Positions 58,190 to 64,000 of a stretch of 64,000 nt of DNA are shown here, piece by piece. The notes beneath the pieces are model-generated. The model did not search any database. It was not told where the DNA came from and was given only the letters and a program-made list of their open reading frames with translations. This DNA comes from Lepas anatifera (taxonomy: Eukaryota > Arthropoda > Thecostraca > Lepadidae): the NCBI GenBank assembly GCA_034440635.1, contig JAOTON010001807.1, positions 248,001 to 312,000 of the forward strand, written 5' to 3'. Made by a program: the position numbers and the translations under genes. Each line of letters begins with the position of its first letter. Within the stretch, counting starts at the first letter, position 1.

Positions 58190-58624
58190 TTAAGCGAATT
58201 TTTCTCTGCCTTTAGTTTTCCTCCTGTGCAAGTGCAGATATAATTCATCCATTTCACTGGGCTTCGTCATTAATCGACACATTGTCAACGGTCACTCTTT
58301 TTGTGTATTCACTGTGCTGCACTGCACTTTTTATTTTTTAAGAGGAAATATTCATATTTTGCTATTAAAACTTTGCCGATGAAAATACTCCGACATCGGG
58401 AATTTTAAGCATAATTTCGGAGCAGGAGTTGAAGCCACATTGATTCACTTTGTTCAATTTTGAGCCAGGCAGAGAAATACAGCCTTAAGTTAAGATTGTA
58501 TGAGACAGGTTGACATCATTGCCTTGTAATGAGGTTCGTCTATTATGAATGATTAAATAGGAAACTTATCAACTCTGATGCCAGAATAAAACTTTTGTAA
58601 CAACATTTTTTGGCCCTGGATTAG

Positions 58625-59480
58625 AGCCGAAGCCACTCAAAGTAGCATCCCTCTCACCTATTTTTCCAAGGAAGGCGGAGCACCGTTCACAGCAGGAAAA
58701 CGCCACTTCGCTACATTTGAGAGAATTCATGAGCTCATCGATTGGTCAAAGCATTGTAAAAATCTCCTAATAATTTGTTTCGACTTCTAGGCTCCCAAAT
58801 TCAGACCTAAATTTTGATAGCGTCGCAAGCCCGCGATTGCACAAGTTCGTCTGCACTGTAGACCGAGTGGTGACGTAATTATATCATATAATCGGGATTT
58901 TATGTCAAGGCCACCTCACATGAAGACCAGGGGCAAGGTAAGAGGCCACTGGCCAATTCATCCAAGTATTTTCAATGTAATTGACCTCATTGTTCCAGTC
59001 AGATGGCATTACTCAGTATGATATATGTTATGCTATTGCCCCATAGTTAAAGCTACTCGAAAAGGCCTGGCACCAAATGTCACAGCCCAAGCTCAAAGGT
59101 CTTGAGTCAAGGTCAAGCCCACATTTTCCAACCAAAGGCTGTTATAGTGCCAGTTATATTGTACATTATGGGAAATATGTCATATTGTTACGTCATATGT
59201 CAGTGACCTTGAATTACCTTGACTTCAGACTTTCAGAGAACATTATGTGGGACCTACCCTCTATGACTTTAGCCCGCTGTCAGTGTATTTCCGTTTTTTC
59301 CCGCGTAAACACGGAAGTTCTCAATATATATCCAGCACGGCCAAAATTTGACCTTTACGACCTTGTTTGACCTTGAAGTTATTGATCTAGGTCAATGAAA
59401 CTTGGCTATAATGTAGATCATCATCGCTCCCATACACTCCACAAACGGATGTTTTTCTAACCTGATTAAACAACCCATGG
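58625..59480 (+). repeat. AGGTCA-rich dispersed repeat (family 2), uninterrupted copy
   Basis: This is the best reference copy in the window. The order is CACCTATTTTTCCAAGG, CGTCTGCACTGTAGACCGAG, GTGGTGACGTAATTATATCA, GTCAAGGTCAAGCCC, GGCCAAAATTTGACCTTTAC, GACCTTGTTTGACCTTGAAG. It shows no insertion at the two places where the 31.7 kb copy is interrupted, which supports the nest there. Confidence 0.8.
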
Positions 59481-60216
59481 CCCAAAGCTTAGGTGTATGT
59501 GTTTCTGACAAAACTCTGAACACGGAAATGTTCTATTCCAGCCATCTACTCATACAATTATGTAGCTTGTTAGTTTTATTACAATAAACTGTCTGATGTT
59601 GGTGCTTATGCACTGAAAGGCCTAGATTATACAAATTCTCTTAGTACCTAAGCAGACAGACTACAAAAAATACAACAAATATGGTTTGAATACTTTTCCA
59701 ACTGCCATGCAAACTTTGACCAATTTTCCTCCTATATAAGTAAATATATGCAAAAGAAGAGCTTGTGCAGTCTCAGGACCGAAGAAATGAATTTCTCCCA
59801 AGCGACAATCGAGCGGCTGCGGTGAGGGAAGCGTATTTGGAAACGGAGCTGCATGGAGGGCTTATCGGCATATTTCTCCCAAAAAGCTGAAATTTTGTCC
59901 ATAACTTTTTTATTTCCTTGCTGGTTGGTTAATTATCTCTTTGTGGATTTCCGGGTACCCGGAGTAAAAAGCAATATATTGTTGAAAAATATTCAAATTT
60001 GCTGTTTTTTTCACTTCAATGGCTTACACTTGGTTTTTGCAGTTATCAGGCCTGTGAGAAGGCTAAAATACGGCTTTTATTTTGCTAGCCCTATTGATAT
60101 GCAGGTCCATGACATTGTTTCAACCTTAGGTGGTCCACCCCACCACATAGATATATGATTTAAAGCCTTCGAAACCCGGTAAAATTCACGAGATCGGTAC
60201 CTGAAATGCACAGCCC
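59481..60216. other. no gene seen
   Basis: AT-rich sequence. The 101-codon + frame at 59853 is hydrophobic but has no splice or start context that supports it. Confidence 0.4.
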
Positions 60217-60367
60217 AGTGGCGGATCCAGGACTTCACTTTCAGGGGGGGCTCCAACTTCCCCGCCATTGCCTCGGAACAGCCTCCGGCCATGCATTAAC
60301 TGTAGACACTCTGATATTTCGGGGGGGAGGGCTTGAGCCTCCCTAGCCCCCCTCGTATCCGTCACTG
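60217..60367. mobile_element. hAT-like miniature element, sibling of 8044-8198
   Basis: It starts CAGTGGCGGATCCAGGACTT and ends CGTATCCGTCACTG. The interior matches 8044-8198 (CGGAACAGCC, ATGCATTAACT, ATTTCGGGGGG, GCTTGAGCCTCCC). The target duplication is not preserved. Confidence 0.75.
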
Positions 60368-60913
60368 CGTCAATCCTTGCCCAGTAGTGCCTAAAACACT
60401 AGGGAAAAGCTTAATGATTTATCAGACGTTACGTTTTGCTGTGCTAGATGAGCTTGATAAAGAGAACATGTTTAGAAGTCTGAAGGCTGTAAATATGGAA
60501 TATTAGATTTCAACCCCATTGATGATTATGCTTCTTGAAAAAATATCCCCCCGAAAGAGGAGCCCTTCTATGTGTGGCTGAACTACCCTTGCACTTGGAA
60601 ATTTGGCCTGTGTTTTAGAGAGTGGTTCAAAAGGGAAATTAGGGGCCTACATCGGAAAACGCGTCGTTCGTGAAGCAACGACAAGCTTCGAGAACTGGTG
60701 TCCCATTCCACCATATGCTTTAGTGCATTTCAACACTATTGTTGTCCACAGTGGGCAAGGAAAATAAAACTATAGAAAAGAAACTTTGGATTTTTCTAAA
60801 AGGCCCAAAAGATGCAGAATTATTTACTTGAGCTGCTCTTCCTCTTACTCTCAAATTCAGGCATGCGGAATTTTTGGCGATTGAACATACATCCCAGGCA
60901 ATGCTGTTGTCAG

Positions 60914-61017
60914 CACTGGCGGCCCCAGGGGGAGGTCAAGGGGCCATGAACCTCCAAAATTGCGAAATTTAGGCCGATATGAAAAACGACCAAACGGCGA
61001 TCCTGCATCCGCCCCTG
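60914..61017. mobile_element. 104-bp hAT-like miniature element, perfect 8-bp target duplication
   Basis: It starts CACTGGCGGCCCCAGG and ends GCATCCGCCCCTG. It is flanked by identical GTTGTCAG on both sides (60906-60913 and 61018-61025). The clean duplication makes the hAT assignment of the whole CAGTGGCGG family firm. Confidence 0.85.
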
Positions 61018-61639
61018 GTTGTCAGCTGTAAGTTTATTTTTAAATCATATCATGCATATTCCATGGTCACGACATCGATACACCATTCACATCGGGACAA
61101 GTTTTCAGATACAGCTTCTGGATTAGCACTCTTGTCATTTTTGAAGTCACTAAATGTGGAAATTTTCGAATTTCACACCCACCAGCCTAGGCTTGAAAAG
61201 TAGGAAGAGGATAAGGGAAGCCATCATTCCCATTTCGCCGTGGATAAAAAGTCCTTTCCATTTGGCCATGCTTTGGGAGCACTTAAAAACTCAGCAACTA
61301 GTCCAAATTTAATCGTTTCTTTTTACCTTAACGGGATACTTTTTCCGTCAGGATGAAGTCAAATATTTCTTGTTGCCCAGCACACTCTTTCCTGGCCTGC
61401 AGCAACGCTCTTGCCGACAACGATTGTCAAAGACTAGGTTTTTTTCTTTGCTTTCCGATAACCCCCAAAATTTCCATCTGTGCAAAAAGAAGTGGCAAGC
61501 AAGCCTTATCTTTTCATTTTATAACAGTTGGATCTCATTCGTAGTTACATTAGCCTTGGTTAACAAACTGCCGGATTTCTTCGTCAGCAGCTTCAGCGGG
61601 CAGCATACCAGGGCGCTGGTAAGCCAGTATGCCCACTCC

Positions 61640-61863
61640 CCACACACACACCCAGCCTCGGCTGGATTCCAAACCCGACGTTCTCCAGTACCAAAACTGT
61701 CACCGCCGAAGGCCGAGCGTCGGACGTCCCGATTGGCTGCCCGCAGGTGCCGACGGGCGCGAGAGCCAATCAGCGGCGAGGTTTCAAGCCGACTCTTGAG
61801 ATCGGGTGACGCGAGCTAAGGACAGAGTTGACGCGTCGTCCGCAGCACAGACCATCCTAACGC
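61640..61863 (+). promoter_or_regulatory. CpG-rich promoter with two CCAAT boxes and first-exon donor
   Basis: A CpG-dense block contains inverted CCAAT boxes (ATTGG at 61732-61736, CCAAT at 61766-61770), about 30 bp apart, as found with NF-Y-driven housekeeping promoters. It is followed about 90 bp later by a strong donor (CTAACGC|GTGAGT, GT at 61864). A non-coding first exon of roughly 61800-61863, on the + strand and belonging to a gene beyond the right edge, is the simplest reading. No TATA box is seen. Confidence 0.45.
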
Positions 61864-61900
61864 GTGAGTTGGAGGGTCGTGGGTCCCCGGACAGTCGTCT

Positions 61901-64000
61901 CACGTCCCCTGAGGTCTGGACAGAGGTGTGGTCACCTCAGGAGTTGGACCTCGCATCAGTGCCGCACGCGCAACAGTGAGATGAGATGTGCACGAAGTGG
62001 TGTTCCTGACAACTCCAATGGCTCTTCATAGGAGTCTGCGTCTAGTGAACAGTGATATCCACCTGTCCCTTGCATTTGTTTGAACCCTTGACCTTTGTGA
62101 AAGCTGTTTTGATACCCCTTTGATTTGTTGCCTACCTACCTGTCAGTGATTAAAGCATTAGGAGGCACCTTGTGTTCTAAAAATCCTGAACTGGTACAAG
62201 AACAGAAAACCTTAGCGGTTGTTCTACAAATTAGGCGTTTTTACCCCGCCCTCTGTGCTCGTTCCCACCCCAATCACACCCTTGTGATGCCCCGGAATGC
62301 TCTTACCCTGTCTGTTATGAACCCTGTTGACCTTATGCGATGATACGGTCGCTCTCATGATGCTGGCATGTTTTGACCGAGATGTGATTAGTATATGAAG
62401 GTGATTGCAACCTACCGGACCTAAGAAACAGTCGGTTTCCCTTTCTTGCAGTGGAAAATGTCGACAAACCAAAGGACGTTCACCAGCATGACTTAGTTGT
62501 CTATTAATTTTACATGTGACATGAAGGCGTATCTATTTCAAGATCGTGTGATACCGAAACAAGAGATGAGCCAACCCCTCCCGCCTCACAATGCTATGGT
62601 GGATAGCATTCAATCGTGATGTGGCCAATATAGCCAGCATGACCTTGACCTGACCTTAAGCGGAAAAATCAGGTCTGTGATCTGCCATGAGATATCCGTT
62701 GGTTGCCATCGATCAATACAAGTCCGTCCGAATTGTCTTCGTTTGCGTTTTTGCCCTGCATGATACCCTACCGAGTGTACCTTGGAATGAGAGGCTTGAA
62801 CCCTGGAAGTCCCCATGAGACTCTGGAGTAAGTGACAGGTGTTGTGACAGATATTTGACGAGAGGTTGTTAAGTATGAATAAGCTCTCATCCCGACATGC
62901 TACCAGATCTTTAATACAAGAGCCACATTAACTATTTCCTTACAATGTATGAGGGAAAAACACAAAACAAACAAAAGCCTTAAAACAATTCATTATTGAC
63001 GAGTGCGCTTGCTATTGAACCATTCCTGGCAGTTGCAAGTGATGACATGATTACGAGTCCGAGACAAATAAAGTTGTGATGTTCTGTATTTTTTTCGCCC
63101 AGTACCGTCACGAAAATTACATCATGATTATACCAATATTGCAGACAAAATATTGGCATCATATTACGTTAATCCGAATATGATTCGTAAATACACATAA
63201 TTATTATTCTTACGCATAATGATTTGAGTCGGTAGTTATTGTAAGCGAAAAATGTTACCTTTCCGTAGTCATTGGTAGATCTGACATGAAATCAAAGCTC
63301 TTCTTGAACCTATCCATTCTGGAACTATTCACTGATAGAATACCTTGGGCACATAACCTTGCGCTGTGTGAAAAGTAATATACCGCATACCCTCCTGTTG
63401 ATAGATGCATTCTCACTCGAATACGTTTTCATGCATAGATTAAAGATTGCCTAAAAAGATGTTGATTGTTCTGAGACAAAATGATATTGTCATGCCTAGT
63501 AAAAAAAGATCATGAACATCTTGCACTATTTCCTGAAAATGTAAATCCGTCGTTTTATATATTCGGTTTTGAATACGATGACTGGGACCTGAATTACTTT
63601 GTTGGAATAATTTAATCCAATCAATAAATCAGGAATATTTTCACCTTGTTCCAATACCATTCTAATTACTATTTCCTTTTTAATCCTATTTCTGTCCTGG
63701 GGGATTCTGCCCACCCCTCATGTTTTTCCTGGATATCTAAAAAAAGAGTCACGATAGACCTTTGAAATTTGCTGACAACCAAATTTTTCTTACACTAAAT
63801 TGGGCAGATTCCCTCGCTATTTTGATGTTATATCTTTACCGGGGGATGGAGCTATGGCGCAGTATTTACGGAGGATCTGTCATAAAACCGAGTACTGTCG
63901 TGCACGGTGCGTTCTTCCCACAAAAACATCGTCCGTTACAGTATCGATAGCTGTTAAAATGTTTTAATGTCAAAAAGAAGATATCAGGTGATATTCTCTT
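61901..64000. other. no gene seen; presumed intron of a gene to the right
   Basis: AT-rich sequence without recognised repeats. Reading frames are short and unsupported. Confidence 0.35.

Overview
This window looks like nuclear DNA of an invertebrate animal, probably marine. It is gene-poor, its few convincing coding pieces are short exons bounded by AG acceptors and GT donors, and most of it is transposon-derived or tandem-repeat DNA. I cannot name the species. The abundant short elements with CAGTGGCGGATCC-type ends and the GGTCA-rich repeats would fit a lancelet, acorn worm, echinoderm or mollusc, but that is a guess. There is no operon, CRISPR array or plasmid/phage feature, and I recognised no rRNA or tRNA gene.

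Two genes can be assembled by reading-phase agreement between exons, both on the + strand. Gene 1 (exons 10944-11117, 15848-16010, 16303-16849) is the 3' half of a single-pass membrane protein. Its cytoplasmic tail carries three PPSY motifs, the kind bound by WW domains of NEDD4/Itch-type ubiquitin ligases. Its first visible exon ends in a remarkable array: the exon/intron junction is duplicated about ten times in tandem (11093-11491), and each unit carries an intact splice donor. Gene 2 (exons 29313-29399, 39362-39508, 41196-41410, 42889-43107) has a CxxC motif, several further spaced cysteines, a Lys/Ala/Thr/Pro-rich tail and a terminal KDEL. It is probably a soluble ER-lumen protein of saposin-like (canopy/MZB1-like) type. 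Its signal-peptide exon was not found. Weaker coding candidates lie at 415-501, 1484-1675 and 36462-36574.

Region by region: 1-10.9 kb has a possible CRE-containing promoter, a 1.5 kb minisatellite (about 3740-5247), small tandem repeats and a hAT-like miniature element. 10.9-16.9 kb is gene 1. 16.9-29.3 kb is repeats: a GGTCA-rich TTAA-flanked element, a decayed Tc1/mariner transposase and (TA)n. 29.3-43.1 kb is gene 2, whose 10 kb first visible intron holds a four-level nest of transposons. 43.3-44.3 kb is a third GGTCA-rich element just past gene 2. 46.7-51.5 kb is a large degenerate GC-rich satellite flanked by two oppositely oriented pieces of LINE reverse transcriptase. 52.5-61 kb is more GGTCA-rich repeat copies, a perfect 22-bp hairpin, a homogeneous 52-bp x 6 tandem repeat and TTAA-flanked MITEs. 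About 61.64-61.9 kb looks like a CpG-rich promoter with two CCAAT boxes and a first-exon donor, pointing to a gene to the right of the window.

The two most unusual things are the tandemly amplified splice donor in gene 1 and the repeated mobile elements packed with nuclear-receptor half-sites (AGGTCA). All gene structures are my own phase-matching by eye, without transcript or homology support.
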